Shown in pieces: positions 1 through 9,078 of a stretch of 64,000 nt of DNA. This stretch comes from QHXM01 sp963697975 (lineage in GTDB: Bacteria > Acidobacteriota > Blastocatellia > Pyrinomonadales > Pyrinomonadaceae). A program made the position numbers and the translations under genes. Each line of letters opens with the position of its first letter. Within the stretch, counting starts at the first letter, position 1. The stretch lies in assembly GCA_963697975.1 (NCBI GenBank), contig OY969111.1, positions 3,224,001 through 3,288,000 on the forward strand. Direction: 5' to 3'. The notes beneath the pieces were generated by a model, which saw nothing but the letters and a program-made list of their open reading frames with translations, did no database searches and was not told where the DNA came from.

Positions 1-955
1 GGCGCACGACGAACTCGTGATGGTCTGCCCCGACGTGCTCCGCGACGCGGCGCGCGTGATGAAGCTCCGAGAAATCCTGTTCTTCAAAGCCGATGGAAAA
101 TGTCTTGACGGGCGCGGACATCTCCTCGCTCATCAGCGCGACGATGGCCGAAGAATCTACCCCGCCGGAGAGAAATGCGCCGAGCGGAACCTCCGACATC
201 AGGCGCACGCGCACGGCCTCGCGCAAAATCTCTATGGCGCGCTCGCCCGCTTCTTCCTCGCTGATGTCGAGCTTTTTGGAGAAGTCCGGTTGCCAGTAGC
301 GTTCAATCTTGATCTCGCCCGCTTTCCACCTGAGAGAATGTCCCGGCTCAAGTTTTTTGATGGCGCGAAAGGCCGTCAGCGGCGCGGGCACGCAGGCGAA
401 CGAGAGATAGTAGTGAATCGCATCATGCTCAACGTCGCGGCTGATGTCCGGGTGCAGGAGCAGGGCGCTGAACTCCGAGCCGAAGATGAGTTGGCCATTG
501 ACGTGAGCGTAAAGCAAGGGCTTCTTGCCGACGCGGTCGCGGGCTAAGAAAAGCTCCTCTCTCTTTTCATCCCAGATGGCGAACGCGAACATGCCGCGCA
601 GGTGCTTGGGACAATCCGCGCCATACTCGTCGTAGGCATGGATGATGGCTTCCGTATCGCAGTTGGTATAAAACCTGTGGCCCAGTTTCTCCAGCTTCTC
701 GCGCAGTTCCGGGTAGTTGTAGATTTCGCCGTTGAAGACAATCCATGCCGAGCGATCCTGATTGTGAATCGGCTGCTGGCCGCCCTTCAAATCAATGATG
801 GCGAGCCGCCGCATGGCCAGCCCCACAGAGTCTTTGAAGTAGTAGCCGTCTTCGTCCGGCCCGCGATGCCGGATTGCCTCGCACATACGCGCGAGTAAAT
901 CCCGGTCTACCGGAGCCGCTTGGGCGGGGCGAACTATTCCTACGATTCCACACAT
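1..955 (-). CDS. asnB: asparagine synthase (glutamine-hydrolysing), 3' end off window
   Basis: Class II glutamine amidotransferase plus ATP-dependent amide synthase; 318 codons are visible and the C-terminus lies beyond base 1. Reading on the minus strand from ATG at 953-955 gives MCGIVG with the essential Cys2 nucleophile, then RHRGPDEDG, FNGEIYN and the ATP-pyrophosphatase loop LSGGVDSS. It starts 1 base after the stop of the membrane protein gene at 957, so translation is probably coupled. In a polysaccharide operon such enzymes often amidate a uronic acid rather than free aspartate; that role is inference. A second, complete copy lies at 51859-53802. Confidence 0.93.
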   Translation of the reverse strand, partial: MCGIVGIVRPAQAAPVDRDLLARMCEAIRHRGPDEDGYYFKDSVGLAMRRLAIIDLKGGQQPIHNQDRSAWIVFNGEIYNYPELREKLEKLGHRFYTNCDTEAIIHAYDEYGADCPKHLRGMFAFAIWDEKREELFLARDRVGKKPLLYAHVNGQLIFGSEFSALLLHPDISRDVEHDAIHYYLSFACVPAPLTAFRAIKKLEPGHSLRWKAGEIKIERYWQPDFSKKLDISEEEAGERAIEILREAVRVRLMSEVPLGAFLSGGVDSSAIVALMSEEMSAPVKTFSIGFEEQDFSELHHARRVAEHVGADHHEFVVR

Positions 956-956
956 G

Positions 957-2327
957 TCAGATATTCGAGGACGAAGGGCGCGCCATTACCCTGACGGGTT
1001 TTTGACGAGCCTCCCTGATCTTCAGTTTCTTGTTCTCGTTTCTCTCTTTCAGCAGGACGAAACCGACCGCGACGAAGATAAAGTAGAAGACCAGAAGTTG
1101 CGCGCGCTGGCGATAGGCCGTGCCGACGTTACCTTGAAAGACGGAATAAGCAATCGTCAGCATACTGATGAAAATCAGAATCGGCAGCACCTGACGAAAA
1201 CGATACTTGATGGCGAACCAGAGTCCCAGCACCATTGCCGGGAAAGAGAGCCACCAGACGATCATCTCCGGCATCGTGATGCTCGACCTTAGCGAAGTCA
1301 GTTGCCACGGAAAGGGCGCGAACAGGAGATAGAGTGTTCCAATGGGAATCGCGGCCAGCGCGCCTGACGTGGTCGAAACGTCAACCTCTCTGGCGAAACC
1401 CGATTCGGCTGACACGGAGGCATCGGCGCGGCTGCGCTGGATGCGGCTCAGGTCCGTATATTGTTCGAGCTGCACGCTGGCGAATCTGGTCACGCCCAGA
1501 AACGTCAGAGAGAGGATTAGCCCCACGACGACGATCACCTGACGAACGAGGCTCTGCGCTGTCACTGCACGCGTCCCGATGACAAGGGCGATGAGGATGG
1601 CTGCCAGCGCGATGTAGAAGATGTAGAAGCGAAAGCTGAGCAGCGCGAACAATGTGAGGACGAGAACCGCCAGATACTTGATGCTGAATCGCTCTCCCAG
1701 CTTGAGCGTGATAAGCATGGCGATGGCGAGCAGAAAGACAATCGGGGCGTCTTTCAAGCCCTGTGAAGACCACAGCACGAGCGAAGGAAAGAAGGCTACA
1801 AAAAGTGCGGCGATGCGCGCCACTCGCAGATTGGCAAAGATTTGTCGGGCGCAGAGGAAGATGACGGGGGCTGTGGCCGCGCCGACGACCGCGTTGACGA
1901 ATTGGATGGCCAGCATGTTGCGGCCAGTCACGCCGTAGACGGCGGACACCATGTAAATCATTCCCCAGCCGCCAGCCGCGCCTTCGCCGACGAACATCTT
2001 AACGAACGACTGTGAATATGCATCGCCGCGCAGGGCCTGAAGCTGTGCAAAGCCGAACAGGTCGTAAGTGAACGCGTCGCCGCCGAAAAACTCCTGAAGC
2101 CCGAAGTAGAAAATCAGCAGCCCGATCAGCATCCTGACCAGCAGCCCGCCGACGAAAATCCTCACCAGAAAAGTCTTGTCCGTCTTGACCTGAGAGATAA
2201 TCAGTCCGGCGATACCCGCCAGCACCGCGCATAAAATGATGGCCGACGAGCCAAACGCCGCGTCGGGCGACATCTGCACGACCACCGCGCTCAAAGCCAG
2301 AGCCAGAATTGTCAGTAAAGCGTTCAT
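957..2327 (-). CDS. polytopic inner-membrane protein, possible polymerase or GT-C glycosyltransferase
   Basis: A 456-residue protein with about ten hydrophobic segments from residue 1 to about 430 and a basic C-terminal tail. A hydrophilic stretch near residues 85-110 (GGDAFTYDLFG) and the segment WSSQGLKDAP near residue 190 resemble external loops of GT-C/GT39 enzymes and of some polymerases, but I could not identify a family with certainty. ATG start at 2325-2327. It lies between an acyltransferase gene and asnB in an export operon without any other Wzy candidate on this strand, so chain polymerisation or lipid-linked sugar transfer is a reasonable guess. Confidence 0.7.
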   Translation of the reverse strand: MNALLTILALALSAVVVQMSPDAAFGSSAIILCAVLAGIAGLIISQVKTDKTFLVRIFVGGLLVRMLIGLLIFYFGLQEFFGGDAFTYDLFGFAQLQALRGDAYSQSFVKMFVGEGAAGGWGMIYMVSAVYGVTGRNMLAIQFVNAVVGAATAPVIFLCARQIFANLRVARIAALFVAFFPSLVLWSSQGLKDAPIVFLLAIAMLITLKLGERFSIKYLAVLVLTLFALLSFRFYIFYIALAAILIALVIGTRAVTAQSLVRQVIVVVGLILSLTFLGVTRFASVQLEQYTDLSRIQRSRADASVSAESGFAREVDVSTTSGALAAIPIGTLYLLFAPFPWQLTSLRSSITMPEMIVWWLSFPAMVLGLWFAIKYRFRQVLPILIFISMLTIAYSVFQGNVGTAYRQRAQLLVFYFIFVAVGFVLLKERNENKKLKIREARQKPVRVMARPSSSNI

Positions 2328-2333
2328 AGTTCC

Positions 2334-2410
2334 GAAGGGATGAGGGCGGAGGGATGAGGGATGAATGAAAAGCTATTCTTCATCCCTCATCCCTCATCCT
2401 TCATCCCTTA
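2334..2410. repeat. intergenic inverted-repeat element a (GATGAGG heptamers)
   Basis: The left arm at 2334-2369 is built from GGGATGA/GGATGAG units and the right arm at 2379-2410 from the complementary TCATCCC units, separated by about 9 bases, so the transcript can fold into a long hairpin. The TAA stop of the acyltransferase gene (2408-2410) forms the edge of the right arm. The element fills almost the whole gap to the next gene. No T-run follows, so it is not a classical terminator. Confidence 0.85.
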
Positions 2411-3268
2411 AATGTCATCCGGTAGATCGGGGCGCGTTTTGTGTTCTATCAGAAACTGGTCTTCCCGGCTCAACGGTTTGATTGCTTTTGCCGGGACACC
2501 GGCAATCAGGTGCAACTCTTCGGTCAGCGGTTTGGTAATCACCGCGCCGATGCCGACGATTGAGCGAGAGGGAATTGCGCCGCCCGGCGCGATGCGAATC
2601 TCCGAGCCGACGTAAGCAAATGAACCGATCTTGATGGGGAGCGTTCGCTGCCGGTTGTGCGTCCACAGGCTTGAGTTGCGCCCGCCTAAGATCGTGCGCC
2701 GTCCGATTTCCACCTTGTCCGTAAAATCTATCTTGTGACCCGTAGTGATGATGCTCCCGTCGCCGAGCAGAAAGCGCGGCTCGACCGGGTTGACCACCAG
2801 AGGGTCTGGGATTGAATTAATCTCATTCATCCGCAGTATCTCGACGTAGCGTCCCAGCCGGATTTCGTCGCCGCCGCGCAGGATATTCAGATGCCCGATG
2901 CGCGTGTGGTCTCCGATGCTCAACTTACTGACGCCGATGACGACGTTGAGATGGCCAATCCGGACATCATCTTCGATGACGCACTCGCGCGCATCAATGA
3001 TGCTGAAGCCGATACGCACACGCTTGCCGATCTTGTAGCCGTAAAAAAGACGATAGCAAATGCGCGCGAGAAAAGACGGAAGCAGGGCAATGAGCGCCAG
3101 GTCAATCAGGCGCAGCTTGCTCACACGATGCGGCGTCGTGACGTGCTCCACCATCGGAGAGACATCAAACGCCGGACGCGACGACGATGCGGATGCGGCG
3201 AAAGGCTTCCTCTCATCATGTCGCTCCTCGATTTCCATGCCCTCCTGTCCCCGCGGCCCCTTCGTCAC
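2408..3268 (-). CDS. left-handed beta-helix (hexapeptide) acyltransferase
   Basis: A 286-residue protein with many imperfect hexapeptide turns (IGKRVRIG, IEDDVRIG, IGDHTRIG, LGDGSIIT, IGRRTILG, VGSEIRIA, IVGIGAVI) from about residue 75 to 265, ending in the usual GVPAKAI closing motif. This fold carries sugar O- or N-acetyltransferases. A hydrophobic stretch near residues 52-70 may attach it to the membrane. The GTG start overlaps the stop of the upstream glycosyltransferase gene by 4 bases; an ATG ten codons later is an alternative start. The acceptor sugar cannot be told from sequence. Confidence 0.85.
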   Translation of the reverse strand: MTKGPRGQEGMEIEERHDERKPFAASASSSRPAFDVSPMVEHVTTPHRVSKLRLIDLALIALLPSFLARICYRLFYGYKIGKRVRIGFSIIDARECVIEDDVRIGHLNVVIGVSKLSIGDHTRIGHLNILRGGDEIRLGRYVEILRMNEINSIPDPLVVNPVEPRFLLGDGSIITTGHKIDFTDKVEIGRRTILGGRNSSLWTHNRQRTLPIKIGSFAYVGSEIRIAPGGAIPSRSIVGIGAVITKPLTEELHLIAGVPAKAIKPLSREDQFLIEHKTRPDLPDDI

Positions 3269-4350
3269 TTGCCTGCCGCTTCATGCAATGCTCCGGCGAG
3301 TTTATCGGCCTGAATCGCCAGCGTGTAATGCTCTGTGGCGTGGCGGCGACCCGCTTGCCCCATCCGCGCTCTCAATTCTCTGTCCGCGAGTAAAGCGCTG
3401 AGCGCCTCGGTCCACTCATCTTTCGTCGAAGCCAGAAAGTGCGTCACATTCGGCTCGCCGATCTCCGCGCAAGCGCCGACGGGCGAGACCACGTAAGGAA
3501 TGCCGACGGCCATATATTGGATGGCCTTGAAGCCGGATTTACCCAACGCCCACTTGTCCGCAATAATCGGGTAAAGCCCTATGTCGAAAGATTGAAAATC
3601 CTCAATCTCGCGCTCCATGCTCCAGTCCAGGCTCTCCACCTCGACGCCGGGCAACTCTATCTCTCGCTTGCCTGCGCCGACGATTTTCAACTGAAAGCGA
3701 TAGAGCCGCGCCAACTCCTGCAACGCCGGAAAAATCGTCTCCAGATATTGAAGAGTCGAATGCGTGCCGATCCAGCCAACGACCGGAGGGTCACGCTCCA
3801 CTTCGGCAGGCTGAGGCCGAAAACGCTCCGTATCCACGACGGTCGGGATAATGCGCGCCTGCCCGCCTGCCTTCGACACATACTCGGCGATGGTGCGATT
3901 CCCGCACGTCACAACCTTGGCCCAGCGAATCAAATCATCTGTCTTGCTAAACCATTTCAAGCGGCTCGCAAGGCGACCATACGTCGGGCTAGTATATGAG
4001 ACGTAAGTAGCATCGTCCAAGTCTAGCACCATCGGACGCTTTCCCACACGGCTGGTCAGCCATTCAATCAAGGGCGGGCCAAACATCATCGCCTCGCGTT
4101 GGACGAGGACGACATCCGCAGAGCGAGCGCGCACGACATCCCCGAAGCGCCTGACGGCAGAGCGCATGAGTCCCAGAGCCGTGCGCGCTAATTGCTCACG
4201 CCGGTAGAGAGTGGTGAACTGGCGAGAATCGAGAAACGGGCGCACCTCCAGAGTAATCCCGCGTTCGGCCAGCGGGACAACGAACTGTTCGAGGCGGTAG
4301 CGGGTCGCGGCAGCTTCAACCGGATAGGAAGCCAGGGCCAGAACTTTCAT
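3265..4350 (-). CDS. family 4 glycosyltransferase
   Basis: A 361-residue GT-B fold enzyme that transfers a sugar from a nucleotide donor to the growing repeat unit on the cytoplasmic face of the membrane. The N-terminal half begins MKVLALASYP; the donor-binding half shows VVGWIGTHST near residue 195 and the stretch GKSGFKAIQYMAVG near residue 275, followed by PYVVSPVGACAEI, which corresponds to the GT4 E-x7-E region in a diverged form. Its stop overlaps the acyltransferase start, so the two are co-translated. Donor and acceptor are unknown. Confidence 0.85.
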   Translation of the reverse strand: MKVLALASYPVEAAATRYRLEQFVVPLAERGITLEVRPFLDSRQFTTLYRREQLARTALGLMRSAVRRFGDVVRARSADVVLVQREAMMFGPPLIEWLTSRVGKRPMVLDLDDATYVSYTSPTYGRLASRLKWFSKTDDLIRWAKVVTCGNRTIAEYVSKAGGQARIIPTVVDTERFRPQPAEVERDPPVVGWIGTHSTLQYLETIFPALQELARLYRFQLKIVGAGKREIELPGVEVESLDWSMEREIEDFQSFDIGLYPIIADKWALGKSGFKAIQYMAVGIPYVVSPVGACAEIGEPNVTHFLASTKDEWTEALSALLADRELRARMGQAGRRHATEHYTLAIQADKLAGALHEAAGK

Positions 4351-4426
4351 GCAACAACAATCTGCGTGGTCAATGGAGGTGGAATCAAAGGGGCGCTCGA
4401 CTTAGCTCAAACTTTTCACCTTATGA

Positions 4427-4780
4427 CTATTGCTTGGCTTTCATCTCTTTCGTGAATTTTTCAAACGCGGCGCTGACCAGTGAAGCGTCGAAACTCAATT
4501 CCTTCTCGTCCCCGTAAAAATTTCTGAAGGCCTGATTGACGAGCGAAGGCGTCAGGTTCTTCCAACGCTCTGCCCGTTGCCTGTCCGCCTCTCTGCGGGC
4601 AGCCGCGCGCTCTCGAATCAAGGCTTGCTGAGGCCTCATCTCCGGCTGGAGGTGCGCCCGCGCAAATCCACTCACCTTCTCCGCCGCCACATTCCTATTA
4701 AAACTGCTGCGGACAAGGAAGATACACCAGACCCCAATCACAAACAGAACGCCCATGAAGATCAGGGAAGCTAGAATCAT
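4427..4780 (-). CDS. small single-pass membrane protein of unknown function
   Basis: 117 residues from the ATG at 4778-4780. I prefer this start because a near-perfect Shine-Dalgarno GGAGGTGA lies 5 bases upstream; an in-frame GTG at 4795 overlaps that site. One transmembrane helix covers about residues 2-24, followed by a charged, Arg/Glu/Ala-rich region (RERAAARREADRQRAER) likely to be helical or coiled-coil in the cytoplasm. I recognise no family. It sits between two GT4 genes on the same strand and may be an accessory factor, but nothing shows this directly. Confidence 0.7.
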   Translation of the reverse strand: MILASLIFMGVLFVIGVWCIFLVRSSFNRNVAAEKVSGFARAHLQPEMRPQQALIRERAAARREADRQRAERWKNLTPSLVNQAFRNFYGDEKELSFDASLVSAAFEKFTKEMKAKQ

Positions 4781-4835
4781 CAAAGTCACCTCCACTGGAT
4801 AGAAGCAGACCCCTTGACGACGCTCTGACTACATT

Positions 4836-6041
4836 TTATCTCTCTGCAAGACGACGATAAACGTTACGATAACCGACTCCGCCGATTTCGACCAAGCCGA
4901 AACAGGCGCGGGCGACGCGCGTCGAGCGTTCCGGCGCACCCGCGTCTTCGGACAGAATGAGCGCCGCCTCAGCCGCTTCCGCATAAGATTTCTCGTCGAA
5001 AGTTCTCAACACCACGCCGACCTTTTCATTCAGGAGTAAATCTTCGGTGTCGCCGACCCCGGCGTTGCAAACAACGGGCAGTCCTGTTGCCAGATACTCG
5101 GCAATCTTGGTCGGCGAAGCAGCCATCTGTGAAAACGTCGGCTTGCGAAAAGAGAGTCCGAGCCGCGCTCGTTGAAGATAACCGGGCACATCTTTGGGCG
5201 ATGCCGCGCCGACCCAGAAATCTTCCCTGTTCAACCCGGCGCGCAATAGCACGCTTGAGGCATTCTCAGCGGAAGAAGTCGTCAGGATGCGAAGATACGC
5301 ACCGGGTCGGAGCTTTCGCAAAGCAAGAAAGAATCTTCCCATCTCTTCGAGCAGGTACAGGCCGGTCACGGACCCCGCGTAGATTAACTCGAAATGTTCG
5401 GCGCGCCACTTTCTATCCTCTGCGGTCGCCTCCGAAAAGTGGGAGAAATCAACGCAGCAGGGGATCACCTCAATCTGCCCGGCTCCTTTGAGCTTGTACT
5501 CGATGAGCCAGTCGCGGAATTTTTTCGTCAGCACGACTAACTCGTCTGCCCTGCGAATGCCCGCTCGCTCAATTCGTTTGACCGCTCGAAAGGGGCGTGA
5601 GTTTTCAGGCCAGATTCCGGCATCCGCGTACTCTTCGGCCATCAATCCGCGTATGTCAAAGAGCAGACGGCAACGCGCGCCGAGACGCCTTGCCAGCATC
5701 GCCATCGCCATCGGCACATGCGCCCGCGCGTGCAGCACATCAATTCCTTCACGACGCGCGAGTCTCGCGGCGAATCTCGCTCCTGCCGCAATGTCATAGA
5801 GAGTAGCGGGAGCGGAGGGACGCTTGTGATAAGGGAGAGAGAACCAGCGTATACCTGTGCTTTCGAGCCGCGCACGCCACGCTTCAATTTCCTCCTGCGC
5901 CCAACTCTGTTTCTGATTCGGCTCAAACGTCAGCAGGCTAATCTCAATGCCGCCCTGCGCCAGCTCGCGCAGGTAGGGCAAGACCTGTGTTTGCACCAGC
6001 GGCTCGCGCAGACCGAAATAGCAGATGTAGAGACTCTTCAT
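4836..6041 (-). CDS. family 4 glycosyltransferase
   Basis: About 401 residues, GT-B fold. The N-terminal acceptor domain has YLRELAQGGIEISLLTFEP and HARAHVPMAMAM; the donor domain shows VIPCCVDFSHF near residue 205, LIYAGSVTGLY near 230 and KIAEYLATGLPVVCN near 325, the usual GT4 nucleotide-sugar site. The start is taken at the second codon of the longest frame (ATG at 6039-6041) because the first is TTG. Part of the minus-strand operon, directly downstream of a GT2 gene. Sugar specificity is unknown. Confidence 0.88.
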   Translation of the reverse strand: MKSLYICYFGLREPLVQTQVLPYLRELAQGGIEISLLTFEPNQKQSWAQEEIEAWRARLESTGIRWFSLPYHKRPSAPATLYDIAAGARFAARLARREGIDVLHARAHVPMAMAMLARRLGARCRLLFDIRGLMAEEYADAGIWPENSRPFRAVKRIERAGIRRADELVVLTKKFRDWLIEYKLKGAGQIEVIPCCVDFSHFSEATAEDRKWRAEHFELIYAGSVTGLYLLEEMGRFFLALRKLRPGAYLRILTTSSAENASSVLLRAGLNREDFWVGAASPKDVPGYLQRARLGLSFRKPTFSQMAASPTKIAEYLATGLPVVCNAGVGDTEDLLLNEKVGVVLRTFDEKSYAEAAEAALILSEDAGAPERSTRVARACFGLVEIGGVGYRNVYRRLAER

Positions 6042-6065
6042 CAATCGGGAGAAAAAGCGCCTTGC

Positions 6066-7082
6066 CTATTTCGGCAACATGCTTTCGCTTGTCTTGCCGC
6101 CCGTTGCAGGGCTTGAGAGCGGCGTGATAGCGGCTGCGTTGCGCTGTCGTTGATTTTTGCGCTTCAGGTTGCGCGCCATGCGGCCCAGCGCCGGATGAAC
6201 GAGCAGGCGCGTGAACGCCGCACGAAAGTCATTGGTCGCAACGGAGCGCGAATCCGTTTTAACGGCACGGCGCAAACATCGCCACGCCCCACGCTGATCT
6301 TCCGCCTGCCAGTAAAAGACGGCTGAGTGCAAAAGGTTCATCGCGATGGCGCGCCGCTTGAGATGCTGATAACGCGGCGGTAAATGTTCGAAGACGTACT
6401 CGGTGGATTCGAGCAGGGAATTCATGAGCTTTTCAGGTTGGCTATGGCTCTGTGTGCCATGCAGGCGAAGCAGGGAGGTGCGCTCAGGCAGGTGTAAGAC
6501 ACCTTCGGGGTGCTTCGCGGCCAGCAGCGCCGGGTAAACCCAGTCCCAGAGAATCGGCTGGATGCCTCCCAACTCAAGCAATGCTCGCCGCGAATAGACG
6601 GAACGCGATGGTGTGACAACCACCTTCTTGAAAAGCAGAACCTCAAACAGCGACGCGCCCAAATCAGCTTCACGAACTTCCCCGACCAGCATCCGGCCAT
6701 GTAAATCAACCAGGCCGTATCTGCCAAACGCCAGCGCCGCCTCGGGTTTGCTTTGAAGCGCGCTCACGCAAATCTCAAGATGCGTTGGCAGCCAGAGATC
6801 ATCGTGATCCAGAAAAGCGATATAGTCTCCCTTGCTCTTTTCCAGTCCGATCTGCCCGGTCTTGAGCATCCCCTGATTCTCTTCGAGGCGCACGTAGCGA
6901 ATTGGCTTGTGCCCATCGTAGGCCGCCATCATCTGCGGCGTCTCGCTTGTCGAAGCGTCGTCCACGACGATAATTTCGGCAGGCATCAACGTCTGGTTGA
7001 GTACGCTTTCGATGGCCTCTTTCAGCAACGCGGGCTGATTGTAGGTGCGTATGATGACGCTGACAGATGAGTTTTGCGGCAT
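6066..7082 (-). CDS. family 2 glycosyltransferase
   Basis: 338 residues, GT-A fold. It starts with the typical VSVIIRTYNQPALLKEAI segment, then EIIVVDDAST near residue 40 and the metal-binding FLDHDDLW near residue 90. The C-terminal third lacks membrane helices, so it acts as a soluble or peripheral cytoplasmic enzyme on a lipid-linked acceptor. The tail is basic and polar, as in other short GT2 enzymes of O-antigen and EPS clusters. ATG start at 7080-7082. Confidence 0.9.
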   Translation of the reverse strand: MPQNSSVSVIIRTYNQPALLKEAIESVLNQTLMPAEIIVVDDASTSETPQMMAAYDGHKPIRYVRLEENQGMLKTGQIGLEKSKGDYIAFLDHDDLWLPTHLEICVSALQSKPEAALAFGRYGLVDLHGRMLVGEVREADLGASLFEVLLFKKVVVTPSRSVYSRRALLELGGIQPILWDWVYPALLAAKHPEGVLHLPERTSLLRLHGTQSHSQPEKLMNSLLESTEYVFEHLPPRYQHLKRRAIAMNLLHSAVFYWQAEDQRGAWRCLRRAVKTDSRSVATNDFRAAFTRLLVHPALGRMARNLKRKNQRQRNAAAITPLSSPATGGKTSESMLPK

Positions 7083-7100
7083 GATGGGTATTTCCGCTTG

Positions 7101-7880
7101 CTAAGGCTTGATCCAGTATCTTCCGGCGTTGTCTATGTGATTCAGAAAGGCTTTGATTCCTTCGCGCGCCATAAATTCGTCAACGGCTTTCTTCGAGCCT
7201 TCGTACCATCCGTAGTCATCGAGAATCACGAAGCCCCCGCGCACGACCCGCTCATACAGATGCTCAAGACAGACTTTCGTCGAGCTATACCAATCACCGT
7301 CGAGCCTGAGAATCGCAATCTCCCCGGTCTCATCTGCTTCTTTGGGCAAGGTATCCTGAAACCATCCCTTGTGATAATGCAAATATCCCGCATCATAGCC
7401 GATGATTTGTTCGAGCAACTCTCTGTTCGCTTCGAGCGTTCCGACCGCCGCGTAGGTTTGCTCTAAGGCCACGAGCTTGCCCTTAGCTTCGCCTCCCACG
7501 CTGCGAGCAAATTCCGTTGCTCTCTCGCCGTCAATTGCTTCGTCCGGCTCAGGGATTCCCTCAAAGGAATCGAAAAGATGCAAGTGCCTGCGCTTAGAGC
7601 CATGCTGCAAGTTAGCCAGCGCCATCAGGCCGACTGCGCCGCCCTTCCACGTTCCGCATTCAACAAAACTCCCCTCAAGACCAGTCGTCTCACAAAAGAC
7701 CGCCTGTTGATAGAGCGAGACTAGGCGCTGTCGGGGCAGCATCGTATGCGAGCGAACCGTTTGGATATGCCGGGTGGCCTCGTCCGCCAGATCATAGCCG
7801 GACTGATCCGCTCCCCTTTGAGAGATACTGACTTCGTACCCCAGCTTACTTGCCAGTGAATTGACGACGCGCGTGAACAT
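7101..7880 (-). CDS. TylF/MycF-type sugar O-methyltransferase
   Basis: 259 residues, class I SAM-dependent methyltransferase of the macrocin O-methyltransferase family. Motifs are EGSFVECGTWKGGAVGLMA near residue 70 (SAM loop), HLFDSFEGIPEPD near 100, LRLDGDWYSSTKVCLEHLY near 195 and GGFVILDDYGWYEGSKKAVD near 215; the Asp residues in the last two motifs are the metal-binding and catalytic positions of the family. It probably methylates a hydroxyl of a sugar in the chain or on the nucleotide sugar, next to the WecE-type aminotransferase gene. Confidence 0.88.
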   Translation of the reverse strand: MFTRVVNSLASKLGYEVSISQRGADQSGYDLADEATRHIQTVRSHTMLPRQRLVSLYQQAVFCETTGLEGSFVECGTWKGGAVGLMALANLQHGSKRRHLHLFDSFEGIPEPDEAIDGERATEFARSVGGEAKGKLVALEQTYAAVGTLEANRELLEQIIGYDAGYLHYHKGWFQDTLPKEADETGEIAILRLDGDWYSSTKVCLEHLYERVVRGGFVILDDYGWYEGSKKAVDEFMAREGIKAFLNHIDNAGRYWIKP

Positions 7881-7938
7881 CCGGTTAATCTTGTCCTGAC
7901 TAAATCTTTAGCTTTCAACCTATCGTGAGCAGAACCCA

Positions 7939-9078
7939 CTATCTCTTAAAATCAGTGATGGCGGCAACCACCTGTTCCTGCTCAGCCTCAGTTAATGAGT
8001 TATAAAAGGGCAGGCGCAGCAGGCGGTCACTGATGTCTTCCGTGACGGGGCAATCATTAGCCTTGCCGCCGAACTTCTCACCCATCTCGGAGAGATGCAG
8101 CGGCAGATAGTGAAACACGCTCAAGATGCCACGCTCTTTCAAATGCGCTATCAACGCCTGCCGCTTTGCGAGCGAGGGCAGCAGGATATAGAACATGTGA
8201 TACGCCTGCTCGCATTCTTCAGGAATTACGGGGATGCCCACGCCGTGATCGTTTGCCCACGCGAGCAGATGCTCATTGTAATATTCCCAGATTTCGCGCC
8301 GCCTCTTTTGAATCTGCGCTCTGGCTTCGAGTTGAGCATAGAGATAAGCCGCGAGCAATTCCGAAGGAAGATAGCTTGAGCCGACATCAACCCACGTATA
8401 TTTATCCACCTGCCCGCGAAAGAAGCGGCTGCGGTTTGTCCCCTTCTCACGGATAATCTCCGCACGCTCGACGTATTCGGGATCGTTGACCAGCAGCGCC
8501 CCACCTTCGCCGCAGTTGAAGTTTTTAGTCTCATGAAAGCTCTGCGTCGCCAGTTGCCCGAAAGTGCCAAGCGGCTTGCCCCTGTATTTGCCGAAAAGTC
8601 CGTGCGCGTTGTCTTCGACGACGGCGACGTTGTGACGCGCAGCAATCTCCATGATGACATCCATCTCACACCCGACGCCCGCGTAATGCACCGGCACAAC
8701 GGCTTTCGTGCGCGGGGTGATGAGACGCTCAAACTGTGTTTCGTCCATGTTGAGCGTGTCGGGCCGCACATCTATGAAGACGGGACGCGCGCCGCGCAGC
8801 ACAAACGCATTGACGGATGAAACGAAAGTGAACGACGGGATGATGACTTCATCGCCCGGCTCTAAGTTCAAGAGCAGCGCCGTCATCTCCAGCGCGTGCG
8901 TGCAGGAAGTCGTCAACAGGGCTTTCTCTATGCCCAAAGTTTTTTCGAGAAGCTGATGACACCTGCGCGTGAATTCTCCGTCGCCGGACAAATGGCCGCT
9001 CGCGATTGCTTCGGCGATATAGCCTGACTCCGTGCCAACGTAGCCGGGCTTGTTGAAAGGAATACGATATGCGCTCAT
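7939..9078 (-). CDS. wecE: dTDP-4-amino-4,6-dideoxygalactose transaminase (WecE/RffA type)
   Basis: 379 residues, PLP-dependent DegT/DnrJ/EryC1 aminotransferase that converts dTDP-4-keto-6-deoxyglucose to dTDP-4-amino-4,6-dideoxygalactose. The start IPFNKPGYVGTE, the ENAHGLFG segment and SFHETKNFNCGEGGAL with the PLP lysine near residue 183 are hallmarks of WecE rather than of other DegT subgroups. It overlaps the WecD-like gene by 4 bases (ATGA). Its substrate would come from RfbB encoded at 25115-26146. Product identity follows from family membership, not from direct evidence. Confidence 0.92.
   Translation of the reverse strand: MSAYRIPFNKPGYVGTESGYIAEAIASGHLSGDGEFTRRCHQLLEKTLGIEKALLTTSCTHALEMTALLLNLEPGDEVIIPSFTFVSSVNAFVLRGARPVFIDVRPDTLNMDETQFERLITPRTKAVVPVHYAGVGCEMDVIMEIAARHNVAVVEDNAHGLFGKYRGKPLGTFGQLATQSFHETKNFNCGEGGALLVNDPEYVERAEIIREKGTNRSRFFRGQVDKYTWVDVGSSYLPSELLAAYLYAQLEARAQIQKRRREIWEYYNEHLLAWANDHGVGIPVIPEECEQAYHMFYILLPSLAKRQALIAHLKERGILSVFHYLPLHLSEMGEKFGGKANDCPVTEDISDRLLRLPFYNSLTEAEQEQVVAAITDFKR

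Noticed and set aside
2334..2410. CRISPR-like array in the repeat-rich gaps
   Set aside because: The units are contiguous degenerate 7-9-mers in inverted pairs without unique spacers of constant length, so these are not CRISPR arrays.
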